Made by a program: the position numbers and the translations under genes
Part shown: positions 42,626 to 51,420 of the stretch, in pieces
Position numbering within the stretch: position 1 is the stretch's first letter
Layout of the letters: the number at the start of each line of letters is the position of its first letter
Notes under the pieces: generated by a model
Database searches by the model: none
Told to the model about the DNA's origin: nothing
Seen by the model: the letters and a program-made list of their open reading frames with translations, nothing else
Source: Mucilaginibacter inviolabilis
GTDB lineage: Bacteria > Bacteroidota > Bacteroidia > Sphingobacteriales > Sphingobacteriaceae
Assembly: GCF_011089895.1 (NCBI RefSeq)
Contig: NZ_JAANAT010000001.1
Coordinates: 3,819,028 to 3,883,027 of the forward strand
Direction of reading: 5' to 3'
Length of the DNA stretch: 64,000 nt

Positions 42626-43609
42626 ATGGAATACAGAAAATTAGGAAATACAGAGCTAAAGTTATCGGCCATTACTTACGGCGCATTTGCCATTGGCGGT
42701 AATATGTGGGGCGGTAATGAGCAACAGGAATCGATAAAAGCTGTACGGGCATCTATCGACCATGGCGTTACCACTATTGATACCGCGCCATTTTACGGTT
42801 TTGGTTTAAGCGAAGAACTGATAGGCAAGGCAGTGACCGGGTATGATCGCAGTAAAATACAATTGCTTACCAAATTTGGCCTGGTTTGGGATCAAAGCAA
42901 AGGCGAGTTCTTTTTTGATGCCGCCGACGATCATGGCAACAAACTGCCTGTTTATAAATACGCGGCTAAGGACAGCATCATCCGTGAGGTGGAAGCCAGC
43001 CTGAAAAGATTAGGGACCGATTACATCGACCTGCTGCAAATTCATTGGCCCGATACTACCACTCCCATCGCCGAAACTATGGAGACGCTGGAATTGCTCA
43101 TCAAGCAAGGTAAGATCAGGGCGGCTGGCGTGAGCAATTACAGCCTGCAGCAAATGCAAACTGCGCAGCAAAGCATCCAGCTGGCATCAAACCAGGTACC
43201 GTACAGCATGCTTAACCGGGCTATTGAACAGGATGTAGTGCCCTATGCTATAGAAAATCATATCGGCATTATCGCTTATAGTCCGCTGGAACGTGGTTTA
43301 CTGACCGGCAAATACAAACCCGATTTTAAACTGAGTGATGACGACCACCGCAACGGCTACTTCAACCAGTTTTCGATAGGTAAAGTAAACTTGTTTTTAG
43401 AAGCTATCCATCCGCTGGCGCAGGAAAAAGGAGCCAGTTTATCGCAACTGGTATTACGCTGGACGACGCTACAACCCGGCATAACCGTGGTGTTAGCAGG
43501 TGCCCGCAATGCAACCCAAGCCATTGACAATGCTAAAGCGGTTGATTTTACGCTTTCGGCAGGGGAGTTGGCTTTTATTAATAAGAAGTTTGAGGAGATT
43601 TTTGGGTAA
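42626..43609 (+). CDS. Aldo/keto reductase
   Basis: A 327-residue NADPH-dependent TIM-barrel reductase. Catalytic Asp/Tyr regions DTAPFYGFGLSEELIGKAV and LLTKFGLVWDQ, the active-site segment YIDLLQIHWPDTTTPIAETM, and the cofactor part VVLAGARNATQAIDNAKAVD. The N-terminal MEYRKLGNTELKLSAITYGA is that of the YdhF/YghZ-like group. Third gene of the LysR-controlled operon, 18 bases after the monooxygenase; a role in carbonyl detoxification fits. Confidence 0.92.
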   Translation: MEYRKLGNTELKLSAITYGAFAIGGNMWGGNEQQESIKAVRASIDHGVTTIDTAPFYGFGLSEELIGKAVTGYDRSKIQLLTKFGLVWDQSKGEFFFDAADDHGNKLPVYKYAAKDSIIREVEASLKRLGTDYIDLLQIHWPDTTTPIAETMETLELLIKQGKIRAAGVSNYSLQQMQTAQQSIQLASNQVPYSMLNRAIEQDVVPYAIENHIGIIAYSPLERGLLTGKYKPDFKLSDDDHRNGYFNQFSIGKVNLFLEAIHPLAQEKGASLSQLVLRWTTLQPGITVVLAGARNATQAIDNAKAVDFTLSAGELAFINKKFEEIFG

Positions 43610-43628
43610 GGTAAGCGTCTTTCTATCC

Positions 43629-43664
43629 CACGCGTCATTGCTTCGTACCTCGCAATGACGCGTG
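43629..43664. terminator. CACGCGTCATTGC hairpin behind the aldo/keto reductase
   Basis: Perfect 13-base arms around a 10-base loop, a copy of the GCCTCGCAATGACGCG repeat family. It lies between convergent genes and probably ends both transcripts. Confidence 0.65.
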
Positions 43665-43692
43665 AAGAGTAGAGAGTTCAAACGGGGGGAGC

Positions 43693-44055
43693 CTACCGCA
43701 ACTTCCCTACAGCACTCTTTTTATACTCCGCCACTTCATCGGCGGCATATTCATTGGCCCAGGTTTCCAGCGCAGATAGTGCCGGACCCAGGGCCTTTCC
43801 TTTTTCGGATATACGGTAGCTTACCTCGGGCGGGAAGCCATGTTTTTCTTCACGGATGATAAGGCCATCCATCTCCATTTGTTTCAGATGATCAAGCAGA
43901 ACCTTTTTAGCTACTTTGGGGATGATTCGCCAGAGCTCGGTAAAGCGCATCTCGGCATTATGGAATAAATGATACAGGATAATAGGTTTCCATTTGCCCG
44001 AAAGCATGGTTAACGTAACATTAAGACCGCAATGTTTAAACTGATTATAATTCAT
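43693..44055 (-). CDS. HxlR (DUF24) family transcriptional regulator
   Basis: A 120-residue winged-helix regulator from the ATG at 44055; a TTG nine bases upstream is not needed. Family marks: CGLNVTLTMLSGKWKPIILY, RFTELWRIIPKVAKKVLLDH, LIIREEKHGFPPEVSYRISE. Members often sense electrophiles or quinones by an N-terminal Cys, here Cys9. It is divergent from a metallo-hydrolase gene, and a GGTTAC-N6-GTAACC palindrome lies between them. Confidence 0.93.
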   Translation of the reverse strand: MNYNQFKHCGLNVTLTMLSGKWKPIILYHLFHNAEMRFTELWRIIPKVAKKVLLDHLKQMEMDGLIIREEKHGFPPEVSYRISEKGKALGPALSALETWANEYAADEVAEYKKSAVGKLR

Positions 44056-44074
44056 GGTTACCAAATAGTGAACG

Positions 44075-44092
44075 GGTTACAAAAAAGTAACC
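44075..44092. promoter_or_regulatory. HxlR operator GGTTAC-N6-GTAACC
   Basis: Perfect 6-base arms around AAAAAA, 19 bases from the hxlR start and 60 bases from the MBL-hydrolase start. Palindromes of this kind between HxlR genes and their divergent target are the usual pattern. Confidence 0.7.
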
Positions 44093-44152
44093 TTCTTGGG
44101 CTTGCCAAAGGAGAACCTGATCTTTGCCTGCATCAAATTTAAATGCTTTACC

Positions 44153-44911
44153 ATGAACTTACAATTATTGCGCAATGCAACCCAGATATTATCCGCCAAC
44201 GGCAAAACTATTCTTATTGATCCTATGCTGGCTCCCAAAGGCAGCTATGATCCGTTTCCAAATACCGGTAATACTTTAAGAAATCCGCTGGTTGATCTTC
44301 CTATCACCGAAGATGAACTGCATACACTGATAGCCAAAACCAATGCTGTATTGCTTACGCATGTACATCTGGATCATTGGGATGCTACTGCACAGGAGTT
44401 ATTGCCCAAAGATATCACCCTGTTTTGCCAGCCTGCCAATACCGAAGTAATCCGCGAAGCAGGTTTTACAAACGTTATCCCTGTAAATGATGGTTTGGTT
44501 TGGGAAGATATCCACATCAATCGCACCGGCGGCCGGCACGGAACTGGCGAAATAGGCGAGCGCATGGGTATTGTTTCGGGCTATGTGATAGCTCATGGCG
44601 GCGATAGCATCTATATTGCCGGCGATACTATTTGGTGTACCGAAGTACAGGACGCGCTGGACACATACCAACCTGCCCATGTGGTACTCAATGGCGGAGC
44701 TGCCCGCTTTATAGCCGGCGACCCGATAGTGATGGATATAAATGATATCATAACGGTTTGTAACTATGCACCCCAAGCCGGTGTTTATGTGGTACACCTG
44801 GAAACCGCCAATCATGGCACCGAAAGCAGAGCCGATATTAAAACGGCCTTAGCAGCACATCATCTTACTCAACGCTGCCACGTACCGGACGATGGCGAGT
44901 GGCTTATATAA
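44153..44911 (+). CDS. MBL-fold metallo-hydrolase
   Basis: A 252-residue beta-lactamase-superfamily hydrolase, start at ATG 44153 because the N-terminal MNLQLLRNATQILSANGKTI aligns with the family; an upstream in-frame ATG at 44096 lies next to the operator. The metal site is TKTNAVLLTHVHLDHWDATA (HxHxDH) with later SIYIAGDTIW and HGTESRAD. It resembles the UlaG-like group that acts on lactones or phosphodiesters; substrate unknown. HxlR very likely controls it. Confidence 0.88.
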   Translation: MNLQLLRNATQILSANGKTILIDPMLAPKGSYDPFPNTGNTLRNPLVDLPITEDELHTLIAKTNAVLLTHVHLDHWDATAQELLPKDITLFCQPANTEVIREAGFTNVIPVNDGLVWEDIHINRTGGRHGTGEIGERMGIVSGYVIAHGGDSIYIAGDTIWCTEVQDALDTYQPAHVVLNGGAARFIAGDPIVMDINDIITVCNYAPQAGVYVVHLETANHGTESRADIKTALAAHHLTQRCHVPDDGEWLI

Positions 44912-45031
44912 TGCTCGCCCCTTATTTGAATATTGATTTTCAGCCACTGTGCCTTATTGAAAAGGCATAGGAGCTTTGGGATGTATGGTTGTCTGCTACG
45001 TATACCACAGGTGTTTGGAAGATTATTTTTT

Positions 45032-45164
45032 GGCTAAAGCCAGGAAATACTACTATTATCCGTCCCATAAATGGGATGGCAATGAATAAAAAGTAGTTAA
45101 TTTATCTTTCATTGCCGTTGGTTTTAACCAACGGGCTACAAAGAAATAGTTCCTGGCTTTAGCC
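45032..45164. repeat. GGCTAAAGCCAGGAA inverted repeat with nested pairs
   Basis: Outer arms GGCTAAAGCCAGGAA (45032-45046) and TTCCTGGCTTTAGCC (45150-45164); inside, GGCAATGAA pairs with TTCATTGCC, and GTTGGTTTTAACCAAC is a smaller hairpin. The 407-base gap 44912-45318 holds nothing else I can support. Confidence 0.75.
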
Positions 45165-45318
45165 TAACCCATTCCGTCTTTATTTTATATCCACCTGTCT
45201 AATTATTACAAGCCATTTGCCCTACGCCTGGATTACCATTTAAAGGTCATGAAGTAAATTTTCTGTATCCGGCGTAAGGGTAAAAGCTCATGTTGTTGTC
45301 ACAGCCTCAAACAACAAT

Positions 45319-45684
45319 ATGAAAAGAGTCCGCGAAACAATTACTGCTTTACTGATGATCTTTTTACTGATAGGAACGCTGATCATCATTTACAGTTTAT
45401 TGATCTGGCACGAGCTGCCTAAAATACTGACACTGGTTTTACTTTTTTCACTGGTTTTACTAAAAAGCAGTATTGCTCATCTGCATCATGATCAAACCGC
45501 CCGGGAATTAACCTATACAGATGCCAGGGCCATTAAATTCTTTTTGCTGAGCATACTCAGCGCCTTTTGTGTGGTGATATTTATTTCGTACCTGCTTAAA
45601 AGTCAGCAGCAGGCAGCCGAACTAGCCTTTGGAACCAGTTTACTGACTATAAAAAAAGCACTCGACTTTTTGCCATCCGACTAA
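45319..45684 (+). CDS. Small membrane protein of unknown function
   Basis: A 121-residue protein that I do not recognise. Three hydrophobic segments are visible: about 8-30, 33-50 and 72-92 (FFLLSILSAFCVVIFISYLL). The loop between the second and third has HLHHDQTARELTY, and the C-terminal about 25 residues are polar. The ATG at 45319 is preceded by an A-rich stretch. Neighbours are an exported unknown protein on the opposite strand and a LytS/LytTR pair. Confidence 0.55.
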   Translation: MKRVRETITALLMIFLLIGTLIIIYSLLIWHELPKILTLVLLFSLVLLKSSIAHLHHDQTARELTYTDARAIKFFLLSILSAFCVVIFISYLLKSQQQAAELAFGTSLLTIKKALDFLPSD

Positions 45685-45705
45685 TCCCCGGTACACAAAT
45701 GTTTT

Positions 45706-46521
45706 TTATTGCTCAAACCTTTTCATCAGGTCGGGAGTCATCATAGGGAGTTTAATTTTATAGCGATAGCCGCCATCAAAAGCATCCTCTTCCTTTAAAA
45801 ACTCATGCCCTTTTTTGCTTATCCAGTAGGTTTCAGTATAGTGCTTACCTTGATATTCACTTTCGGTAAAAAGTTTCCAGCAATCAACTTTGTCGTTATT
45901 GGTGGTCGCTATTACCTCACTGCCGGTTACTTTATAAGTTACATATTCGGGCGGTGCTAAACCCGCATCGTAAAAATTAATCACAAAGGTTTTGCCCGCG
46001 GCCAGCGGCAGCATTTCAAAGGTTTCGATATCCAGGTTCCAGTTAAAATTGGGTTGCTTAAAAGCCAGCGAAAAGTTTTTGGCCGTATTATCCTTTACAC
46101 TATCAGCCCCGGCAATTTTATCCGCGCTCCAGTTATAGGCTTTTATTTTATTGTTAATGGTTTCTGCATGATAAAGCGGTGTAAAATCGGCCGTTCTGTT
46201 AACCGAATATACCGATCTGTATGCCAGCGTATCGCTGCCAAACCAATGCTGGTTTATAGCAAATACCTTTTCGCCGTTACGGTTTTCGATAGTGGTATTA
46301 CGTATCCAGTACCAGAAACGTAAGTTCTTTTTATTCTTCAGCATCTGAAAATACACCAGATACTGGCGGTTGCCTGGTTGCAATACCTGTGTCATCAGTC
46401 GTTTATCTTGCAGGCGTATAGTATCAGCTTGTGCCCAAACCGGTTTCAAATTACCCATTAACGCCCATAGTAACGCTAAACTGGTAATGATGATTTTAAA
46501 TACAGAACAGTCGGCTTTCAT
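45706..46521 (-). CDS. Exported protein of unknown function, possibly DUF3108-like
   Basis: A 271-residue exported protein. Signal peptide 1 to about 31 (ending PVWAQA). Beta-rich body with conserved-looking aromatic residues (LRFWYWIRNTTIENRNGEKV, GSDTLAYRSVYSVNRTADFT) and a C-terminal segment HYTETYWISKKGHEFLKEED that resembles the end of DUF3108 proteins; assignment is weak. Its 3' end faces the small membrane protein gene with a 21-base gap. Confidence 0.6.
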   Translation of the reverse strand: MKADCSVFKIIITSLALLWALMGNLKPVWAQADTIRLQDKRLMTQVLQPGNRQYLVYFQMLKNKKNLRFWYWIRNTTIENRNGEKVFAINQHWFGSDTLAYRSVYSVNRTADFTPLYHAETINNKIKAYNWSADKIAGADSVKDNTAKNFSLAFKQPNFNWNLDIETFEMLPLAAGKTFVINFYDAGLAPPEYVTYKVTGSEVIATTNNDKVDCWKLFTESEYQGKHYTETYWISKKGHEFLKEEDAFDGGYRYKIKLPMMTPDLMKRFEQ

Positions 46522-46617
46522 TATCGTTAAAGGTTATTGTTAAACGATCAAAGCTGTTGTTTATCTGTCATCGCCAAAAATCAATTCAACTGCTATCGCC
46601 CTATTTTTAACCACGCA

Positions 46618-46667
46618 GGCTTTAGCTTCAACCAAACAGGCACGAACCTTTAGTTGAAGCTAAAGGC
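46618..46667. repeat. GGCTTTAGCTTCAAC inverted repeat
   Basis: Arms 46618-46632 and 46653-46667 with one mismatch, between the exported unknown protein and the LytS gene. Same type of small palindromic intergenic repeat as 45032-45164. Confidence 0.7.
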
Positions 46668-46739
46668 TACCCGATTGAATAAACCACCATAACCATTGAA
46701 AAAAGGCCGAAACACCAGAAAACCTTTGTAATTTTAGAC

Positions 46740-47768
46740 ATGATGCAAGTGTTTAAGGGTAAGGCCACTATTACCCAACTCCAATGGCTGGTTTGGATTT
46801 CTGTTTATATTATACTTTTCCTGTCGTTCACCTCTATGGATGGTATTAGGGAAAGTGTATTTTACACTCACCTGTACGTTGTTTATTATGTTATTATCAT
46901 ATACGGTAATATCTGGTTTCTGTATCCCCGTTTTTATGAAACCCGGAGATATGTTTTGTATGGCTTACTGGCACTGTTGCTGTTGTTGTTTACAGGGATA
47001 GGCCGGGGTTACGTAAGCACCATTGTTTATAATACCTATTTCGCGAAGCCGGGGCAGGCCGAACCTATAACACTCTTAAACCTGTTAAAATTTGTTTTGG
47101 GCGGAGGGTTAATTTTTGCGCTCAGTTTTATATTCCGTATCGCCATTGCCTATTTTAAATTAAAGCAGCAAACAGAGGAGATCTTGGTGCAAAAAAGTCA
47201 GGCCGAACTCAACCTGCTCAAGTCGCAGGTACAACCGCATTTTTTGTTCAATACACTTAATAATATTTACTATGAAGCTTACCGCGAAGCTCCCCGAACG
47301 GCGGCCCTGATAGAACGACTCTCTGATATTATGCGTTATTTTTTGGATGAAAGCCCCATGGATGAGGTACCCATTAATACCGAAGTTAAATTTCTGGAGA
47401 ATTACCTGGAGCTGGAAAAGATCCGCATCCGTCACGAAGTACAACTCACTTTTACAAAACAATTTAACGCCGACTTGCGTATCCCTCCTATGTTGCTGAT
47501 GACTTTTGTAGAGAATATTTTTAAGCATGGCATCGATAAATCAAGCCTGGATAATTGTGTCAAGATTTCGCTGGTTCAGGAGGATAATTACCTGATGTTT
47601 GAAACCGTTAATCGAATTTACGACAAGCCTAAACAAAATGGCAGCAGTGGTTTTGGCATCACTAATTTGCGTAAAAGACTTACCTTGCTTTATCAAAACA
47701 ATTTTGAGCTGGATACCCATAAAAACGAACAATCATTTACGGCTTTTTTAAAGATCCCACTAGCGTGA
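46740..47768 (+). CDS. LytS-type sensor histidine kinase
   Basis: A 342-residue inner-membrane kinase. Four hydrophobic segments fill residues about 12-140; the His_kinase domain follows with the phosphoacceptor His167 in QVQPHFLFNTLNNIYYEAY and the ATP-binding part MLLMTFVENIFKHGIDKSSL and GFGITNLRKRL. It pairs with the LytTR regulator whose GTG start overlaps its stop codon. The signal is unknown. Confidence 0.94.
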   Translation: MMQVFKGKATITQLQWLVWISVYIILFLSFTSMDGIRESVFYTHLYVVYYVIIIYGNIWFLYPRFYETRRYVLYGLLALLLLLFTGIGRGYVSTIVYNTYFAKPGQAEPITLLNLLKFVLGGGLIFALSFIFRIAIAYFKLKQQTEEILVQKSQAELNLLKSQVQPHFLFNTLNNIYYEAYREAPRTAALIERLSDIMRYFLDESPMDEVPINTEVKFLENYLELEKIRIRHEVQLTFTKQFNADLRIPPMLLMTFVENIFKHGIDKSSLDNCVKISLVQEDNYLMFETVNRIYDKPKQNGSSGFGITNLRKRLTLLYQNNFELDTHKNEQSFTAFLKIPLA

Positions 47769-48484
47769 ATTTAAGTTGCATTATTATAGATGATGAACCC
47801 AATGCGGTAAAACTGCTGGAAATGCTGATAGGCCAAACCACGCAATGGCAGCTTTTAACCAAGTGCTATAACGGACTGGAAGCACTCGCTTTTTTAAAGG
47901 AGAACAAACACAAGGTTGATTTTATTTTTTTAGATATCAACATGCCTCACTTGAGTGGGATGGAGTTGGCCGGCTTACTGCCGTCTGATACCAAAATTGT
48001 TTTCACTACGGCCTACTCTGAATTCGCTGCCGAGAGCTATACTTTTAAAACCATCGACTATCTGCTGAAGCCTATTACCCTGAAACGCTTCCTGGCAGCG
48101 CAGCAAAAAATAGAATTTTACTTTGGCAAAGCCCCTGCAATGGCCCCAACTCCTGTACAATCGTCTAACCAGGAATACTTTTTTGTAAAATCTGGCAAAG
48201 TATTACGCAAAATTCTGCTGGAACACATCTTGTACTTTGAAGGCGAAAAAGAATACGTGAGGGTAGTTACCCAAACCGATCAACTGTTGATTTACCGCCG
48301 TTTAAAAGATATTGAGGAACAGCTTACTGTTCCTTTTGTACGGGTGCACAACTCCTATATCGTCAACACCAAACAACTCAACAAGATACAGGATAACCAT
48401 ATCTACATTGGCGACAAGCACATCCCCGTAAGCGAAAAATTCAAGGATGGCTTTATGGCCGTTATTAATCAAAGGATATTTTGA
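47765..48484 (+). CDS. LytTR response regulator
   Basis: A 239-residue regulator with receiver domain 1-120 (acidic Asp9/Asp10, phosphoacceptor Asp57 in FIFLDINMPHLSG, and Lys in LLKPITLKR) and LytTR DNA-binding domain about 145-239 (EYFFVKSGKVLRKILLEHIL, VRVHNSYIVNTKQLNKIQDN). The start is GTG at 47765, overlapping the kinase stop by four bases. LytTR regulators bind direct repeats upstream of target genes; the targets are not identifiable here. Confidence 0.94.
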   Translation: MNLSCIIIDDEPNAVKLLEMLIGQTTQWQLLTKCYNGLEALAFLKENKHKVDFIFLDINMPHLSGMELAGLLPSDTKIVFTTAYSEFAAESYTFKTIDYLLKPITLKRFLAAQQKIEFYFGKAPAMAPTPVQSSNQEYFFVKSGKVLRKILLEHILYFEGEKEYVRVVTQTDQLLIYRRLKDIEEQLTVPFVRVHNSYIVNTKQLNKIQDNHIYIGDKHIPVSEKFKDGFMAVINQRIF

Positions 48485-48493
48485 GGGGGATAC

Positions 48494-49516
48494 TTACGAT
48501 ACCGTGATCTCGCCCCTTAAATCCTGTTCCATATAATGTTTCACCTGTGCCGGATCATCAAACATACCCAGCAGGTACATCATTTTGGTTACTGCCGATT
48601 CAAAGGTCATATCGTAGCCATTAGCTACACCAATATCTTTTAATTGGCGACTGGTATCGTACCTGCCCAGTTCAACCGTACCAACTTTACATTGTGAAAT
48701 ATCCACGATAACCTTGCCGTTATCAATTGCGCCTTTCAGCAAATCAATAAACCAGCTATCTGTAGTTGTATTACCCGCACCAAATGTTTCCATTACAATG
48801 CCGCGCACGTCGGAGTTAAGGATGGTCTCTACTACCTTTGTACCGATGCCGGGGTACAGTTTTAATACAGCCACATCACTTACCAGGTTATTGTGGATGA
48901 TAAGCTCCGAACCTTCCTGAGGGTGACGGATATCATTGGCGCTAAAACGCAAGTGAACGCCAGATTCAGCCAGTATAGGGTAATTAGGCGAACGAAACGC
49001 CTCGAATTTGGAAGAATTATATTTAAAGGCCCGGTTACCGCGGAACAGTTTATAATCAAAGTAGATGCAAACTTCTGGTACGCGCGCACGGTCGCCTTTT
49101 TTTGATTTAGCTATTTCAATAGCTGTCATCAGGTTTTCCTTGGCATCTGTACGTATAGCGCTTATGGGTAATTGTGAGCCCGTAAATATGATGGGTTTGC
49201 CCAGGTTCTCGAGCATAAAGCTTAAGGCCGATGCGGTATAGGCCATTGTATCGGACCCATGTAATATCACAAAGCCGTCGTTATCATGATAATTTGATAA
49301 GATAATGCCTGCCAGTTCGCTCCAGATCGCGGGGTTCATATTTGACGAATCAATGATCTCATCAAAAGAATGAACCTTAATTTTACAATTTAATTTTTCA
49401 AGTTCCGGAACATTATCCATGATATGCTCAAAGTCGATAGGTTTTAAAACTTTGGTCACTGGATCGGTCATCATTCCAATTGTCCCTCCGGTATAGATGA
49501 TCAGTATCTGGCTCAT
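48494..49516 (-). CDS. ansA: Type I (cytoplasmic) L-asparaginase
   Basis: A 340-residue enzyme without a signal peptide, which hydrolyses L-asparagine to aspartate and ammonia. The two catalytic Thr/Asp regions are seen: LIIYTGGTIGMMTDPVTKV at the N-terminus and GFVILHGSDTMAYTASALSF; further KPIIFTGSQLPISAIRTDAK and VMETFGAGNTTTDSWFIDLL. The TatD gene lies 42 bases upstream on the same strand, so a shared transcript is possible. Confidence 0.93.
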   Translation of the reverse strand: MSQILIIYTGGTIGMMTDPVTKVLKPIDFEHIMDNVPELEKLNCKIKVHSFDEIIDSSNMNPAIWSELAGIILSNYHDNDGFVILHGSDTMAYTASALSFMLENLGKPIIFTGSQLPISAIRTDAKENLMTAIEIAKSKKGDRARVPEVCIYFDYKLFRGNRAFKYNSSKFEAFRSPNYPILAESGVHLRFSANDIRHPQEGSELIIHNNLVSDVAVLKLYPGIGTKVVETILNSDVRGIVMETFGAGNTTTDSWFIDLLKGAIDNGKVIVDISQCKVGTVELGRYDTSRQLKDIGVANGYDMTFESAVTKMMYLLGMFDDPAQVKHYMEQDLRGEITVS

Positions 49517-49558
49517 GAAATAGGTTGTATGCTGTATAAATTCAATAAATAAATGTTG

Positions 49559-50326
49559 TTAAATACCAAACAGCTGCTTTGAATTTTCGGTGGTGATATC
49601 GGCCACCGTATCCATAGCCATTTGGTGCAGCTCCGCCACTTTTTGTGCAATGTAGATCAGGTATGAACTTTCATTAGGCTTACCACGGAACGGAACGGGC
49701 GTAAGGTACGGAGAATCTGTCTCTAAAACTATATGTTTGAGGTCAATTTCAGCTACAACTTTATCTAAACCCGAATTTTTGTAGGTAACCACCCCGCCTA
49801 TGCCCAGGTAAAAGCCTAAAGTAGTAACTTTTTGAGCCTGTTCCAGCGTGCCGGTAAAGCAATGGAATACCCCGCGCAGGTTCTCGTCCTGTTCCTGCTG
49901 TAATACCTCGTATACCTCATTAAAGGCGTCACGACAATGGATAACAATAGGAAGTTTTAAGCTTTTTGCCCAGTTGATCTGCTGGCGAAAGGCCTCTATT
50001 TGATCATTCAGGGTGGTCTTATCCCAATACAGGTCGATACCGATCTCGCCTATGGCTACAATTTTTTGCTGCTGATGCGCATCGCGGATATCTTTCAGTT
50101 CCTGCTGCCAGTTTTCTTTTACCGAGCAGGGATGTAAACCCAGCATCGGGAAACATTGATCAGGGTAGGCCTGCACTAAGTCAAATACCAGCGGCACGGA
50201 TTCCTTATCCACATTGGGTAAAAATAGCCGGTTGATGTTATTGTCCAGGCAGCGTTGCATAAGTGCCATGCGCTTATCGGCAATGGTTTCGTAGTATAGG
50301 TGTGTATGTGTATCGGTTAGTACCAT
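49559..50326 (-). CDS. TatD family hydrolase (metal-dependent DNase)
   Basis: A 255-residue TIM-barrel hydrolase. Metal-binding motifs: DTHTHLYYE, GEIGIDLYWDKTTLNDQIEA, LPIVIHCRDAFNEV, HCFTGTLEQAQKV and VLETDSPYLTP. TatD enzymes are 3'-5' DNA and RNA exonucleases and proofreaders of D-Tyr-tRNA in some bacteria. The ATG at 50326 follows a TATTTTTG promoter element after only four bases, suggesting a leaderless message. Confidence 0.93.
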   Translation of the reverse strand: MVLTDTHTHLYYETIADKRMALMQRCLDNNINRLFLPNVDKESVPLVFDLVQAYPDQCFPMLGLHPCSVKENWQQELKDIRDAHQQQKIVAIGEIGIDLYWDKTTLNDQIEAFRQQINWAKSLKLPIVIHCRDAFNEVYEVLQQEQDENLRGVFHCFTGTLEQAQKVTTLGFYLGIGGVVTYKNSGLDKVVAEIDLKHIVLETDSPYLTPVPFRGKPNESSYLIYIAQKVAELHQMAMDTVADITTENSKQLFGI

Positions 50327-50330
50327 AATG

Positions 50331-50338
50331 CAAAAATA
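50331..50338 (-). promoter_or_regulatory. tatD -7 promoter element, leaderless spacing
   Basis: TATTTTTG on the minus strand, ending four bases before the tatD ATG; transcription would begin at or next to the start codon. Confidence 0.6.
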
Positions 50339-50371
50339 AAAAAGCCTCCTGTTTTTTGGCAGAAGGCTTTT
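50338..50371 (-). terminator. Intrinsic terminator of the first FKBP gene
   Basis: Minus strand: AAAAGCCTTCTG pairs with CAGGAGGCTTTT (one mismatch), followed by TTATTTTTG. The T-run overlaps the tatD promoter. Confidence 0.8.
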
Positions 50372-50374
50372 ATG

Positions 50375-51361
50375 CTAATTTGTTTTTTTAGTGAGCGGCT
50401 TTTTATAAACCCGCTTTTTAGCCGGACTAACTACACCAGCTTTAGCCGGGGCATGTTTGCCGGGTTTAACTTGTACCAGCTCCACATCAAATATCAATGT
50501 ACTGTATGGAGGTATATCCTGACCGGCACCTTTATCGCCATAGGCCAGGCTCGATGGAATAATTAGTTTAGCTTTTGAACCTTCATTCAGCAGCAGTAAA
50601 CCCTCATCCCAACCAGGTATCACCTGCTGCTGACCAAGCACCACACTTATTGGCTTGTACTCACGGCCTGGCTGATCCAAACCTGCGCTTTTAGCTTCTG
50701 ACGCAATGCTGGAATCAAATACTTTGCCGTTCAATATACGGCCGGTATAATTTACCAATACGGTATCACCAGCCAGGGGCTTGCGTTTTACCGATGGTTT
50801 GGTAACTACATATCTTAATCCCGATCCGGTTGGTATCGCATTTATTTTATTAGCCGCCAAATACTTCGCAGCTTCGGTTAGTTCTTTATCCTTTAATTTT
50901 TGACCTTCGGCATTACGCTCAGCAATAGCTTCGTTTAATGACTGAATCTTTTCCATTTTGATAACAAAGGTTAAATAACTGCCTTTCGGGAAAAAGGGAG
51001 GACGGGCCTCTTCATGTCCTTTAAAAACTGAATCGGTTGGTACTTTAACCAGGGCGCTGTCTTTAGCGGCCAGTAAGGGGAACACCTCCATCAGGTCGCC
51101 TACGTTTTGTGAGGCCTGTATTTGTGCCTGTACCGGTTTGCCAGATTTGTAGGTACTGAACAATAGCGAATCTTTATCTGTAGTTTGGGTAAAGTTAAAA
51201 GTGATCACATCGTTCTGTTTTGCTTTGGGGCCGGTATTATTGGTAAATATTTTATACAGGGCACCATTGGCGGTCTTTTTCAGATCGGTTGTTTGCTGCG
51301 CTTTTACACTTACAGTAAATAAGGTAATCAGCGGGGCAATGAAATAAATAGTACGTTTCAT
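50375..51361 (-). CDS. FKBP-type peptidyl-prolyl isomerase, two-domain, exported
   Basis: A 328-residue exported foldase with signal peptide to VKAQ (residue 22). The N-terminal half (about 35-140) is a degenerate FKBP-like domain (NFTQTTDKDSLLFSTYKSGK, RPPFFPKGSYLTFVIKMEKI); a helical linker follows; the C-terminal FKBP (about 195-300) has the full active site (DTVLVNYTGRILNGKVFDSS, VIPGWDEGLLLLNEGSKAKL, LAYGDKGAGQDIPPYSTLIF). A basic tail closes it. The neighbouring gene upstream encodes a paralogue. Confidence 0.92.
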   Translation of the reverse strand: MKRTIYFIAPLITLFTVSVKAQQTTDLKKTANGALYKIFTNNTGPKAKQNDVITFNFTQTTDKDSLLFSTYKSGKPVQAQIQASQNVGDLMEVFPLLAAKDSALVKVPTDSVFKGHEEARPPFFPKGSYLTFVIKMEKIQSLNEAIAERNAEGQKLKDKELTEAAKYLAANKINAIPTGSGLRYVVTKPSVKRKPLAGDTVLVNYTGRILNGKVFDSSIASEAKSAGLDQPGREYKPISVVLGQQQVIPGWDEGLLLLNEGSKAKLIIPSSLAYGDKGAGQDIPPYSTLIFDVELVQVKPGKHAPAKAGVVSPAKKRVYKKPLTKKTN

Positions 51362-51367
51362 ATTAAC

Positions 51368-51402
51368 AAAAAAAAGCCTTTTTGCCCGTAGGCAAAAAGG
51401 CT
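51368..51402 (-). terminator. Intrinsic terminator of the second FKBP gene
   Basis: Perfect 12-base stem AGCCTTTTTGCC / GGCAAAAAGGCT with a 4-base loop and seven T on the minus strand. It lies between the two FKBP genes, so the downstream copy needs readthrough or its own promoter. Confidence 0.85.
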
Positions 51403-51420
51403 GTGTTCAATTTCTTTTAA

